Below are positions 47,638-60,973 of a stretch of 64,000 nucleotides of DNA, piece after piece. Below the pieces are notes generated by a model, which saw only the letters and a program-made list of their open reading frames with translations, had not been told where the DNA came from and searched no databases. Location of the stretch: the NCBI GenBank assembly GCA_013397845.1, contig VZTG01006071.1, positions 295,034 through 359,033 on the forward strand, in the 5' to 3' direction. Source of the stretch: Melanocharis versteri (taxonomy: Eukaryota; Chordata; Aves; Passeriformes; Melanocharitidae). Every line of letters starts with the position of its first letter. The first letter of the stretch is position 1. The position numbers and the translations under genes were made by a program.

Positions 47638-47683
47638 GGCTGTTCTGGTGGGCTGGATCTGGCCGTTCTGGTGGGCTGGATCT
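47638..47683. repeat. 23-bp tandem duplication
   Basis: Two adjacent 23-bp units at 47638-47660 and 47661-47683 differ at one position (GGCTG against GGCCG). It is likely a recent slippage duplication. Confidence 0.93.
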
Positions 47684-47999
47684 GACCTGTGGGTCCACAT
47701 TTTTCCACCTCTGGACAGGATTCTTTGAGGTTCAAGCAAGCTCTATAACTCTCTGATATTTCAGTAAAGCACCAACCATAACAGGAGTTAAATCTAGCAG
47801 AATGCCACTGAGAGGGATTGCTGTGACAGGTGAAAGGGTGTGAAGAGGCCACAAACCTTGTTACCATCACCTAGCTTTGCTCAAAGGTAGTGGAGACAAC
47901 AAGAGAGTATAAATGTCTTGTCTTGTTACATTAATGCTCACATCATAGGTACTTGTACCAGCATCTGAGAAAAAGTGCTAGTTTGGAACAGATTTTTTA
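47684..47999. other. Single-copy noncoding stretch
   Basis: No gene or repeat is recognised in this interval. Confidence 0.5.
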
Positions 48000-48090
48000 G
48001 GTTTGTTTGGGTTTTTTTTTTGTGGGGTTTTTTGTTTGTTTGGGGTTTTGTTTTTGTTTTTGTTATTGCTTTTTTTTTGTTTGTTTGGGN
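48000..48090. repeat. T/G low-complexity tract ending in an unresolved base
   Basis: Ninety bases consist almost only of T and G, with G-runs of 3 (48009-48011), 4 (48024-48027), 4 (48042-48045) and 3 (48087-48089). The tract ends at an N at 48090, which suggests sequencing or assembly difficulty. The antisense frame across it, rich in Lys, Thr and Asn, is a product of composition. Confidence 0.9.
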
Positions 48091-50437
48091 AAAGAAGGCT
48101 GTTATCACATCAGGAGCAAGTGGCTGGACTAGGGTCACTTAGTTTACTCTGCAGGGGATTTCTATGATGCTATAAAATGCCTGCTTTCACCTTGTGTAAG
48201 ATCAGGCATCAAATTGAAACCTGCTGCTATAAGTTACTTGGCTGAAAACTCCTGGAAGTGGCTATCTGTTGAGAGCAAGGGGCAAGTGGGCTGCAGAGAG
48301 AAGTACTAACGAGAGGCTGTGAGGAGCACATGACAGGTACCTTTACACCCTTTACCCTGCTGCTTGTCTTCCTGTCTGAACATCTGGTTTTTGGTACCTG
48401 TGGCATGTAAATGATACCACCTTATGGTCCTGCATGCCTTCCTTCCTCATCAGCATGATAACTTCAATGCTCCATTTGTAACTAAGTCCCACTGGCCCTG
48501 GTCATGGCTACCCGGGAAGCCTCAGTGGTTATTTTATAACCACCAAGGGTGTGCGAATTTAAAAAACGTGCTTGAAAAAGTTTGGGAAACCTCTCCTCTA
48601 TATCTAGCTGCAGACTGCAGGGAACCCAAGGTGGTTTTGGTGGCCAAAAGCTAAAAAAAAGGCACTGATTACCTTTCTATGGCCTTTCTATGTCTGCAGC
48701 ATACAAGTTATGTATGAGGAAGATATGGGCTTGCATGAGCTATTGTTCGTACTTGCACCATGCATATTCACACAAATAATGATAACAATGGTACTCAAAA
48801 ATCTACCATACTTCTTTGAGAACAAGCAGTATATAAGATTGTCATGATCAGCCCTAAAACTAATCATATGTTCCAATTTTTAATTCATTCCAAAGCAAAA
48901 AGAACTATCCAGAAAAATGCTGTAACCTGCAAGGTTCCAGATTCTTCTGTTTGTGGATAAGAACTTGGGTAGGCTGCACAGCAAGTCCCTCCACTGTTTT
49001 GTGTCTATTTTCTCCCACAGCCTTTGACTTGTTGGTAGAACACAAGGTTTTGCCAGCAGAGGCTCTGTGCTCCCACAATATTTACAATTCTGAGTGATCT
49101 TGTTGGCATTTCATGATACAGAGTAATTTCACCCAGTGCAGCTCAGTTCACAAGCATTTGTGTAGTTCGCATAGGTAGAAGTTTGACACATAAAAGAAAG
49201 TTAAGGATGAGATTAATGAAGTATTCAGTTCAATTCCAATCCCTTTGTACAAAAGGTTGCACTTAAAGCATAGGGGAGCAGACTGGTTTGGCAAAGAGTC
49301 ATCTGGGTCATGAAATACAGCAACACCCTTGTGGAAGCATCAGTCCCAAGGACTCATTAGAGACAGAGAAGGTGATGGAGGGCTGTAAAGAGAAGGCAGC
49401 CACAGCTGCAAGAATTTCAGCAGCCTCTCAACACCTTGAATCTATTGAGAAAGCTGCTACTGCTTGTTGGGAACACACCTGGTGCCATGGAAATTATGCC
49501 AGATTAACTCTACCATCCCTGGAACAGTCCAGCAGTGAAAGGGTACAGGGAAAGTAGGTCAAAAAAGCTTTTGTCAGCTGTGCATTTTGCTGCTTAGATG
49601 ATGGGTCTTACTATCTAAGCACCCGGAATATCCAAAAAATAATCTAAGGAAGCAATAAATTTACAATATCCCCCAAAAGCCTAAGGTTTAACAAATGTAT
49701 GGTCTAGTTCTCCTCTTTTAATGCTTCCTGTGTGGCTGCAGTGAGGCTCTTGGAGTTACTCCCAAGCACAGCCTGCATCAGGTACACATCAGATACAAAA
49801 TAACATAAAAGACAAAGACATTACATAGTTGAAAACGCCCTTGAACATTCTCTGCAGGCACAGAAAGCCACCTGCTTTCTCATTTGCATTGTTGCACACA
49901 TGTTATGGGAAGACTTTCAACTCATGTAGAGTCTGATCCTGAAATCCTATACAGAAAGCTTGGCTGCTCAGCCCCGTCCAGTGCTGCATGCAGAGAACCG
50001 TCATCTGGGAGCCTCTTACAAAATGTTGCCATGTGCTCTGGGGGACAGTGTGCCTCAGGACAGCTTTTAGTTTCAGTCACTCCTGTCACACTGAGATGGG
50101 TTTGTAGTATAGCGCTTGTCTGAGAAGTGACAAAAATAACACTTCTTGGGAAAACAACACTTCTTTCCCCAGGAAATCTGCTCCCTATTATGCACTACTT
50201 TATGAATTGGGCTAAATCTCATTGCAATATTGCCTTTCTTCTCAGAAAGTTGTAGGAAGTCATTTGGGTCCTTTACATATTCAGCTGACTGAAGGTATAG
50301 GAGCTGCTCTGCAACACAGGCATGAGTCCAGTTACAAAGAAAGCTCAAGGTCTGAGCCCTGTAATCCAGAAGAAAACCCCAGGCATCAGGAGAGCAAACA
50401 TAAGGTCTAAGGCCTTTCCATAACTGATAGTTGGAAA
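48091..50437. other. Single-copy noncoding stretch
   Basis: No exon, RNA gene or repeat is recognised. Open frames stay below 92 codons and lack motifs. Confidence 0.5.
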
Positions 50438-50655
50438 ATCATAGAATGGTTTGGGTTGAACGGAACCTTAAAGACCATCGAGTTCCAACCACCCTGCCAT
50501 GGGCAGCAATGCCACCCACTAGACCAGGTTGCTCAAAGCCCTATCCAACTTGGCCTTGAACAGTTCCAGGGATGGAGCATCCACAACTTCTCTGGGCAAC
50601 CTATTCCTGTTCCTGTGCCTCACCGCCCTCACAGTGAAGAATTTTTCCTGAGCAC
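50438..50655 (-). mobile_element. CR1 LINE 3' tail, minus strand
   Basis: On the plus strand it opens with ATCATAGAATGGTTTGGGTT, the reverse complement of a standard CR1 terminus, and continues through TAAAGACCATCGAGTTCCAA, CACCCTGCCATGGGCAGC, GCCTTGAACAGTTCCAGGGA and ACAACTTCTCTGGGCAACCT to TTTTTCCTGAGCACA. Only the 3' UTR and the last bases of ORF2 remain. The match to the family is good, so it is a moderately young insertion. Confidence 0.95.
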
Positions 50656-53600
50656 ATGCACCACGGCCAGCTGCAGCCATTGCATTTACAAGCAGACCTT
50701 CACCTCTTGTATGAGCACGGGTGCCTGCATGGTGCCTAACTCCATCCACAAATCCCTGCAGGGTTCACCTGGTGCAGCAGCTCGGGTGACCAGGAGGTAA
50801 CACTGCAGGGTCACACCTGTCACATGCAGGCACTGCCCCCCATGCTGTGGGGCACAGGAGAGGGGGCTGGAGCTCATCCCATGCGCAGGTCCCTGTACAG
50901 TGCTGGTCCTGCAGCACGGCTCTGCAGCCACGGGGACAGTTCCTTACATTTGCGTAACCCCACAAAACACACTGGAGTTTTCATAGGTGTAACTGAGGCG
51001 CAGCTTGGCCCTCATAATCTTTTTTACTGATGATGACGATGATGATGATGTGTGAGAAGGAAATAGCACAAACTTGACCTTCACAGCCCAGGGGGAATTT
51101 GCAGAACTGGCAGACATAAAACCCCTCAGCTTTTCACTTGTGAACTGAGAAAATTTGTTCTGGGAATCATTAATACATAATGCCATTTTGAAGCCAGTTT
51201 TTGGAGTAGAATTACACATTTGATTATCCAAATCCTTCCGTCATCCCCACACAATTCTGCAACAGGGCTGGGACTGAAGGAAGTCAACTGTACTTCAGAA
51301 ATTACAGGCAGCCAGCTTGAAGTATCTGCTATTTGGTGTTTTCAATTCATAACATGGTTCCACTCTCTTAGAACTCATTTGGTAACCTAGGTCCTGAGAA
51401 CCCATTCCTGAGTTCATTCATTCTGAATGCTTCCTGGAAGTGCTGTAAGGTTTTGACTCTATCTAATGGGACCTGAAAGAGGTCAGCCTTGGCCAACAAC
51501 TGTCCCTTACATCTCTTCAAAACATTATGAGTCTGTTCCCTTTCCTTGAAGTGATGTAATGACAGCACTAATGATTCTAAAGGAAAAGGAAAAGTGAAAA
51601 TACCAGACTTGAAGTTAAAACTGAATGAATTCACGATCACTTGCACAAGCCCGCAGTTAACTCATGCTCCAAGTAAGTGCTGGACATGAATTGGCAAAAG
51701 ACTGTAATCTCAGCTAGGTGTAACAATTCATAGACCAGTCTCAAGGCTTTTACTGATGTGCCTAATCTTAGCACATCTTTACTGTTGAAGCTTTTTCCAT
51801 CCTCTTCTGTCATGCTTTCTTTCCAGATGAAGACCCAATAGCAGATAAGAGAGGCCCACAACTCATCCAAATACATCATTCAAAGTGGAATTTCACACAG
51901 CATTTGCATTTTTTGCACAGGAACTCTACAAGCACTGAAGGGCTTTGATGTACTTGGAGCACAAGCTCTCCGTTCTTGTGCTCACCCTCCTTCATTACAG
52001 CTCTGCAGACACATCCGCTCAGCTCACGGAAAGGAAATCACATGACACTTTAATTTACCGAGGTTATTGTACTCACTCCATACTCAGTCTAGAATTAAAT
52101 GGAGTGAAAAAGCCTGGGCTGATATTTTGCTACAGATGAATGGCTAAAATCGCAAAATGTTGGGAAATGCAAAAGTAAGGTTCTAACAGCAAACTGTAAT
52201 TTAGCTGCACATCCTCTGTATTTTGGAGCTGGATTGAACCCAAATGTAAATTAATAACACCTTTGGCATTTAAATAATGAAAACGGGAATGGAAATCTGT
52301 CCCTGTGTGGCTGACCTAATATTCTCCTTGATAGTGCAAAGCCATTGCGGGTGCATGAGTTCTGCCAGTGCCGCCCGCACTTCCCCTGCCTTGCAGCTGG
52401 GAAGCAAAGACTGCCAGAGCCCCGCTGCCTGTTCACCATGTAGAGCATGGCACTTTATTTTACTCTGTTGTTTTCACGTGGGACCTTGCCTTGGTTACTA
52501 TGGGTTTACCCTTTAACTACAACCCATTTTCAGAAGAGTGTGTCTCTCTTCAAGTCCATGGACACTCCTGCAGGACCCCCCTGTTGCTGAACCGTAATTT
52601 TCCTGCAAGTGAGACATCTACATCACATCTACCAGCACCTGGATGCTGTCACTTTTTCTAACTGTATGGTTTGATATAGAAGAATGTTCTATAAAGAAAC
52701 TTATTGCAGTCAGCTCACAGAAAGAACTTCAAAATTAATATTTCAGCTGGTTTTGCTGTAGCAGTGCTCAGAAAATCACTTACCGTGGGAAAGTGGTGCT
52801 TCTTTTTCTCTACTGTTTCCATAAGGAAAAAAAACCTGAACAGATAATTCCCCTGTTTTAAAACTAATTGCAGTGGCTGAGAATGGACAGTTTCAGCCCA
52901 AAATGGATTTTTCAGAAGTTTGTAAGACTGTGAAAAAATGGAGCTATGGTGGAAAATGTTTATGAATTTCATCCGAAGTGGCCACTGCTATAACACTTTG
53001 CAAGGCATTATACTTTGAAAGATCAAAGAGCAAAACTGAGCTGAAAATATATTACTGTCTTGTAAAATGAGCTTGTAAGACTTAAACACGAACACTTAAT
53101 GTTGGTCTCTGAGAAAAGAGAGAAAAAAAAAGGCAACACAAAATATAATTAAGATAATAAATGAAAGGCCTTTCTTTTAATCGTTTCTATAACTACCTTA
53201 AATATCTGCTGGAAATGATTATATCAGCACAGGCTGGACTATATTAAAATAATGAAGAGTGAAGTTTTCACTGTGTTCCCATTTAATCATCACCTCACAA
53301 CTTCACATTTTAATGTCTGACCTTAGGATATCCTCTTCCACTATCACATTAAGAATGTTGAAAGGAAACAGGAAGGGCCACAAGGGCTGTAGTTTCCTCA
53401 GAAGAACAGTGGCTATCAGCCTAATGGATTCTGAGTTTCTCAGACAAAGAGCAGTAGCAACTCAGCCCACAGTCAGAGTTATCAAATGTTCACACAATAC
53501 AATTTCCTCTAATTTACAGAGTTGCCTTCAATGAGGGTACTACCTTTTCTTGCATTACATTACTCAAAGTAAAAAAAATCAGCTGCAAGGTGGGACCCAG

Positions 53601-55047
53601 TCTAAAAATAATCTGATGAAATGCAGAAGACATCACAGCACAAAACAGTAAGAAAGTAGGAAAGAAGACCTGCCAGAACATTGGGAATTGTGTTTGGTAC
53701 ATTGTGTCTCCTCCGTAATTCAAATCCTAGAATTAAGTAAACTCCTGAAGTCATTAGGAAAGTATATGGCAGTTTTCTGGATGCCATTTTTGTAGGGAGA
53801 AGTTCAACATTGCTAACTCAAATACAGGTGAAAAGTCAGAGACTGGCTGCTCTTCTGTAAAGGAATTTGTAACATTTCCAGAGGGGCAGGGAAAAAGGAA
53901 TTATAATGAATGAAAACAGAAGATGAGTTATTAATCATAGAATCCTTTCAGCAAGCAGGCTGACATTAAAACTGCATGTTCATGTAGGGAGTGGACCAGG
54001 AGAGGAGGAGGGCTGTCCATCCTGGTACACATCATATAGGACCAAATGGCAGCAAATTCTTTGATATTGTCTTAAAGCAGTTCCAAATGTGAGAACTATG
54101 TTTGTTTCATGCGATCCTAAACAGATCCCACTATCGAATATTACCTACAGGAAATCAGTTTAATGTGGTTTTCTCAATGAGAAATAGATGAGGATCCATC
54201 CTGGAAAAAAATATTTAAGGAGTAATTTTGCTTTCAACAGCCTCTAAGTTTCCCTGCTTATGGAAAGTGCAGGGCAAATGAACCTGGATGGACGTAAGTT
54301 TTGCAAACAGGAGGAGCTACAGTGTGAACTACGGATCGCAGTTCTCAAGTCCTGTCATTTTTAAAAGGATTTTTCTTTGGTAATATCGGGATGTTTGTAC
54401 TGCATTCATGGAACTCCCTCTGGTGTATAACTTAACACATGAAATTTCTTGCCTTACTCTTTACCAAATAGCCTGTGTAGCCCAGTGCACGGAGAGGCTG
54501 CTTTCATGACAGTGCTGAAGATGTTTCTACTACAAATAGAAAGAATGACCCCTTGTCAGATCATGGCCACAGTAGAGTTAGGAACTAGGGAAACATCTGT
54601 ATGATGTGTGTCCATTAGTCCAAAGCAGCAAAGGTCACTTCAGGGTTGGCTCTGCGGCCTCACCAGCAAAGATGTCAAGCATCCCTAGTCCCTCCTCTGT
54701 AAACAGGACCCTTCTCTGAAAGAGCTAACAAAATTTAGCCTTGAAACCAGGATATTAAGGAACTAACTGGCTTTTTACTCCTCATATTTTCTTCACGAAG
54801 TTCTTCTCTCTGTCCATCTTATACTCGGTTCCCTAAAAATAAAAGGGAAAACACCATAAAAACATCAATCTTGTTCATCCTCAACCACGAATGACGAAAA
54901 TCATATGGAAAGAAAATGTGTGTTGAGGGTGAGGGTTGGAAAACATATGGCCTTGCAATAAAAAGCTTTGTTGTGGTAGGATAAAGATATGGATGGGCAG
55001 GCAGCTTGCTTTTGTTATTTCTTGATAGGCAGGTGGCTCAATATCCA
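50656..55047. other. Single-copy noncoding stretch
   Basis: A GC-richer interval (50656-50940) is open in several overlapping frames without motifs. The rest is AT-rich. A short GAT repeat is at 51028-51050. No gene is supported. Confidence 0.5.
51028..51050. repeat. (GAT)n trinucleotide microsatellite
   Basis: About seven TGA/GAT units with one C substitution. Confidence 0.88.
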
Positions 55048-55139
55048 GCTGTTCATTTTCTTTTCTTTATTGTTTTCCCTTCCCTTCCTTCTTCCCTTCT
55101 TTTCCCTCCTGGCTTTTTTTTTTTCTTTTTATTTTTTCT
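55048..55139. repeat. Polypyrimidine tract
   Basis: About 90 bp is nearly all C and T, passing from TTCCC-type units into long T runs. Such mirror-prone purine/pyrimidine tracts can form triplex DNA. No adjoining retroposon is recognised. Confidence 0.85.
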
Positions 55140-58100
55140 GGGAGTGGGTGATATGGATTTTCTTAGGTGCACGTTAGAAGATTAATCAAGCAAGGGATTC
55201 CTTTTTTTGCTAGATAGCAGTTATCAGTGCTCCAGTCCACACAGTTTTCATGCTCTGTATGGCAAAGCTCCTCTAAAAAATGTCTGGAAACCAGAACCAG
55301 GCAGAAGGCCTCCTTTTGGCACTGTCTCCTTTGATACCACCTTTCACCTAGCCATTTTCTTTGCATATCATACAGAAGGAGGGGAGGAGAGGAAGTACAG
55401 GGTTATTTTAAAATCATCCACTGATTAAAAATGAGAGTCCATTTTCTTCTGCTTACTCTGGCATTTGACTATAAATAAACTAACAGCAGAGCAACTACCA
55501 GATTGAAATTTCCCTTCAGTTCACATGCTGACATAGAATATCAGAAAACTGATATTATTTATACACTGTATTGTGTAAAACAGTGACCTTGTTTTCCCTC
55601 CTTCCATATTACATACTGCAGATGTTCGTAACAAAGGATGTGTTGCAGGGACTGAAGGGTGTGTGAAGAAATCAGGTTTATTTTTATTTTGCTAATAAGC
55701 TTTTGGTATTAAAGCAGCTTTTATCTCAGCAGTTTTAGGTGACTAAAAGCTAGCCTCTTCAGCTCTCTGTTTCATCAAGGGTATTCTAAGGAGTGAATCA
55801 CCTCTACCTTAGTAATACTGCTTTCTGATGGGCCTTCCTTCAGCGGTGCCCTGTCTCTTGCTATTGATCATAGATGGTCTGAACTTGGGTACCTAGTTTT
55901 TTTGATGGCTAAAGTGAAATGAGTCTTAATCCTCTGAGTCTTTCTCAGTTTCAATGACTAAACCATAAAAAACCCTCTTCTTTCTACATCAATAGTCCAT
56001 TATGTGACAACATATACTGTGCACCCTCAAAGTCAGTGGACTAAACTCTGCCATCTCAAAATTGATCTTCTCAGAGGACTTAAACTACAACCCGAGAACC
56101 ACAGCCTCAAAAGGGATCTGGGTACCTGACTCCCAGAGAGGATGACATCCAAGTTCTACCACTCAGGGCAAATTAGAACTTCTGTTTCCTAAGAGGTAAC
56201 TGTTCTCAATTTTAAAAAATCAAACCAAGTAGTTTTTATAGTGTCTGAAACATACTATTTCACTCTAAATTTTCTCAAAAGGCTTATCCAATTTTGCTTG
56301 AAGTAGTTCAGTCCAACACTGGAAACATGCATTCCAAAAAGGTGATGTTTTAACATAGTTCTAAGTATCTGAAAATGAGATTTGAGGATGAAAGCACATG
56401 TGTAACTTCATCTGGGGGAGCCAGCATGGAGTCTCATAGAAAAAACAAACTGTATGATATTTTATGCTAGACTTTTAATGGCTCTGTATGCATTCCCAGT
56501 TGCCTGATATAAATGCAACACAAATACCATACACTTCACATTTAGCTGTTAGAGATAACCATGAAGGGAGACCTCATTCATAATTTCACTTTATTTTAGT
56601 ACTTCCTAAGTTTAAAGTCATTCTCAATTCATTAAAAGGAAAACATTCACTTTCAGATTTATGATCCCCATGACCTTTCTCTCATTCACAGAAGTATTCA
56701 CATTAAAATCATGTGCACCCTGTCGTTACATGACTGACATTCTTTTAACAGGGTGGTAATGTCCTGGCGAGGCCAGCTGCTGAACATAATGGCAAAATTT
56801 TTAGAAAGGGCACGAGGATAGCTCTGTTAGAGAGAGGTGATGCTGCCAATAAAGGATGAGTGCCCAGAGTCTCAACAGAGAATCTTTTAAATCCCATTCT
56901 GAACTCCAGCCACTGTGTTCCTTAGAGATGACCTTGGCCTTCTCATTTATTTTCTAAAATGTTGTTGGTTATTTTAACCAGTCTCTTTTGGTAACATGGG
57001 GTCTACCAATATTACATGAATGGTATTTTCACCACTAATTTTGATTTTCCATGTTTTTTTTCACAGACACCCAGTGTCTAGCTCTGCTGAGTAAGCCCTG
57101 GTCCCTGCCTTGTGCTCCAACAGGCTGCTGCTACATAAAGACATTTCATATTACATGCATGTGTACATATATTACATACAGTAATTGCAGCACTAGCGGG
57201 ACTCCAACAGCTCTTATCACTGACAGGACTGGAGCTGTTTGCAAGAGCAGGAAATCATTGCAAATGTTTCCTACTCTAACCAACAAAACTCCATTTTGGC
57301 TCCTATAAAATAATGCTCACCCTTTCACAGAGGCATTTGGAGGATTACTTGGTGTCTCTCTGTTCCTCACTGCAAATGTAACACACTATGTAAGTGTTAT
57401 TATTGGGGGCTGACATCTGTGAACTACAGCATGTATTTTGAATTCTATTTTTAAACCAAGGAAAATCAAGTAAGCAAGAACTGACCATGTGTTAAAAACA
57501 CTTGAAGACCTCTTTCTTGTAACTGTTTATCTAAATTTTTAAAACCCTGTTTACATTGTAGTAACAGCTGTGTTTAAAGGGGACATGACAGAGCAGACTA
57601 ATTTGTAAAGCTAAACTTGATTTTGAAGTAAAAAAAGCTAATGTTTGAAAAAACACTTCAAAAGAAGACAAAAATGATTAAAATAGACATAACCATTTGT
57701 TTAAACCATGACTTTCTCAAGAAAAACCAGGCTAATGTAAACTGGCCTATGCATAGTCCAAGCAGCTGTTCTGTGTAGCTGTTACACAAAATATACTCAG
57801 TTGGAGGGAGGGGATAAAATTAAGACAAAACAGGTCATTCTCAATGAAGGATCCAAACTAAAGGCTGGATTACAAGCCAAATGTGCATACACTGGTGAGA
57901 CTTGCCCCAACCTGTCAGAAGAAAGCAAGCCAACTTCTTCTTGACCTACTTCCTTCAACTGTGTTTTAGCCATGTGTATCATGTTTAATGTGTTTGGGTT
58001 TGTCCACACCTTCAGCAAACCCAGAGCCAGCACTGGCTGAGTTTAAATCAAACTGCTCCATTTCCTACTGTAGGCAAAGGATTTCTTAGGTGGTTTATAG

Positions 58101-59381
58101 AATTTCTTTATGGGATGCTGAAATGCTACTGAGGTAAATGCAATCTATGTATGTCAGGGGAACTACTAGGGAGAGATTTTCTCTCTAGTCTGGGCAGTGG
58201 GAAGCATTTTAATCACCTGTATTGTAATCATGCTATTTCTAAGAAAAAAGCACTTTGTTAAGAGGAAGATGTCACATGCCCAAGCACTACTCATACACCA
58301 TTAAATCTATCTTTAAAATCTCATTTGATTTTCATAAATTGTTTTCTGTTTACTTGATTCATCCGAGGTTTTGTAAGCTGTATTATCTTCATGGAACACA
58401 GCTGAACTGAGTGAGCATGGCAGTGTGGTAGTGAGATGACTCAAAGGGGTCCTAAGTCAACCGCAGAGTCTTCTGAAAATCAGAAGTAAAAGCTGGAAGC
58501 AGAGAACAAGGTGCACAACAAATCAGTGAAGGAGTAGAGAGCAGAAAAAAGAGGTTTCATGATAACCTGCTCCACTGAGGAGAGCAGGTTAATTTGCTTC
58601 TGGATCCAAACACAGACAGTAATTGCAATAAGCCAGCCTGGACAGGATGGACACAAACATTCAAGTTCTCAGTCTCACTCTGCTCGCCAAGTTTTGGTCT
58701 TGTTCATGGGTTTTTGTCAGCTCCCATTTAAGGGGAACTGATGTCTCCCAAATGTGGCTCCCCTGTCACGGGTCTGAGACAGCATTTTCTCTGGATAGCA
58801 GTTGGCAGATTCTGTGCGGACTTCTGACCTTCGCATTGATCAAAGCCAGGAGACAGGGAAGTGCAAACATAGTGCAGGTAACCGTGTTCGAGGCACTTGT
58901 GCTAGGACAAATGATGATATCCTTCACAGCCTCAGCCCTGGAGAAGGCTGATGATCAGTTCTTGCCACTGCAGAACCCTCAGCAGACTCTCTAGTCTGTG
59001 CTGACCAGTGACCATAGATGTTAAAGGTATAATTGAATTGCCAGCTTGGCCTCCATCTCTGGCAGCCTTCCTTAGCAGGAGCTGGGTTACTGACTGGCAA
59101 GAGAGGTTTTAAAATTGTTTTTGGAATTTAAACCCTAGTGCAATGGGAATGAGAAGGAAGATCATTTTTCATTCACTTTAGTTTCCAAATACCCTCATTT
59201 CTTGAGTTTTAATCTTAGTAACAAAGGAACCAACACTGAGATGTCAGTGCTTGCCTTAAAACTCTTTCATTGGAGCTCTCTGCTCATGTTACCAGCATGT
59301 TTAATGGTTCCTAGACCTTCCCTATCATGGCACTTCAGCTACACTGTGGGGCATTACTTTTCATCGTGAACAGAATTTGCT
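55140..59381. other. AT-rich noncoding stretch
   Basis: This is 4.2 kb without a recognised exon, RNA gene or interspersed repeat. Open frames reach 115 codons (58647-58994) without motifs. Confidence 0.5.
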
Positions 59382-59453
59382 AAATGGAAACATGGTTCCT
59401 CTGGTAATGCAGGTGTTGAATGGAAAAATGATTCCTCTGGTAACGCAGGTGTT
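59382..59453. repeat. 36-bp tandem duplication
   Basis: Two adjacent 36-bp units at 59382-59417 and 59418-59453 differ at four positions. A short partial third start follows. Since 36 is a multiple of three, the frame across it on the plus strand encodes a repeated 12-residue unit (LNGNMVPLVMQV then LNGKMIPLVTQV), and the minus-strand frame also repeats. The 67-codon frame has no other sign of being a gene. Confidence 0.92.
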
Positions 59454-60316
59454 AAATACTCTGGCAGGCACAAAGGCATGCAAAAGGTATGATATAGCAG
59501 CGTCCTCTAACCGCTTGGATGCAAAACCAAGCCTGGCTGGCAGCTCCACTTTCCCATCTTTGGTGGCACATGATGATTAAAAGGCACATTTTAGTTCTTC
59601 ACCTATGAAAACTACAGCAAACTATGGCATTGTAATGTATTGGAAAATGGCAAGTGAAAGAGATTTGCATTGTCTAAGCAGTGCAGAGGAGCACAGGGTA
59701 AGCACAAAGCTTGTATCTGCAGGCAGGTACTATTTGCTCATGACATCTTTCCACAACATCTAGCGGAATGAGCTCTACTCCTCTGGGTATCTGGGAAATC
59801 CCACAGTGTAAATAATGCTAACAGGCTATGGGCACACGGAAATGAGAAACATTTTCCCTATCCACAGAGTCTGCTGTAGCCCAGTGTAATCTGCTTCTCA
59901 GGGAGACTGTGGCTATTTTTAAGACAAAACGGTGTTTTTCTTGGTCTTGTCTTCCAGCTAAAGACACTGTAATGGAAAGGCGATAGATTATATACTCAGT
60001 TAATGGACATCCACTGCAAAGCTCACAGCAAGTTCAATCTTTGTATAGAATACCAAGGGAAGTGTTTTCTAACATTTGTATTTATTTACTGCTGTATTTA
60101 TTTACTGCTGGATCAAGAAAAGAATTGTATTGTATTTTTAACTAGTTCTCTGAATTCTCATTTTCTTTTCCACAGAATGAAAATGGCACATTTATTTTAA
60201 AGTTTACTTTCAATTTAAAATAATTTATCAAGATGAACCTGCAGTTTGAGGATACTCATAGCAGTTCCTCATGTCAGTGCAATACTTGAGTGGGCAAGTG
60301 CTAAAAGAATAACTTT
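59454..60316. other. Noncoding stretch with a short duplication
   Basis: Only the 16-bp duplication at 60078-60109 stands out. No gene is recognised. Confidence 0.5.
60078..60109. repeat. Perfect 16-bp tandem duplication
   Basis: GTATTTATTTACTGCT occurs at 60078-60093 and again at 60094-60109 without a difference. Confidence 0.93.
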
Positions 60317-60380
60317 TACATATATATATATTTTTTAATATATATATATACTCACATACATACACACACACACACGCACA
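60317..60380. repeat. Compound TA and CA microsatellite
   Basis: A TA run, six T, a second TA run and a CA run with minor interruptions. The two TA runs can pair with each other as a hairpin. Confidence 0.9.
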
Positions 60381-60497
60381 TAACCAGATTACTGACTATA
60401 ACTCACTAATTTCAGTATACTAAGGACAGTTTCATCTATAGGGACAAATTTTCCTTCCAGCTGCACTGATAAATTGATATTTATGTCACTGGCTGAG

Positions 60498-60523
60498 TTT
60501 ATATATATAAATATATATATAAA
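60498..60523. repeat. (TA)n microsatellite
   Basis: Two short TA runs separated by AAA, about 120 bp after the compound microsatellite. Confidence 0.85.
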
Positions 60524-60973
60524 ACGTAACATATTTTTTCTTTGGGTTAAGTGAACATATATGAATACCTGACTTGCATTATTTCATTTTTTACATGAAT
60601 TTTTAAGACTAAAAGGAGTCTTCTCAACATGAGAAGTGATCTCATTTGACTTTAGAACTGACCCCAAATAGGAAATGGAGTACTTGTGGCCTGATACTTA
60701 ATGCAGTGTGTCTCATTTTCCAGGTGCATACATCTGGTCTCTAATGGCCATTTTATCAGGACTGCATCATTTCATCTCAGTCCTTTCACCACAAATATTT
60801 GATTGTAATAAGATCTGACCGTGGGATGTGTCATCTGTAGTACTGAATATATAAAATGGCTTGGGTTTACTTTTTCTATCTGTTTCCATGTGCTGTTAGG
60901 GGTGACAATTTTTTCATGGCAAAACATTGCTGACAAGATATTGTGCAATGAGATTTGCATGACCAAATATCCT

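Noticed and set aside
47938..48138. Lysine/threonine/asparagine-rich minus-strand frame
   Set aside because: It is the translation of the T/G tract in antisense and crosses an unresolved base.
53934..53945. ATCATAGAATCC, similar to the antisense CR1 terminus
   Set aside because: Similarity stops after the terminal word; the sequence that follows is not CR1.
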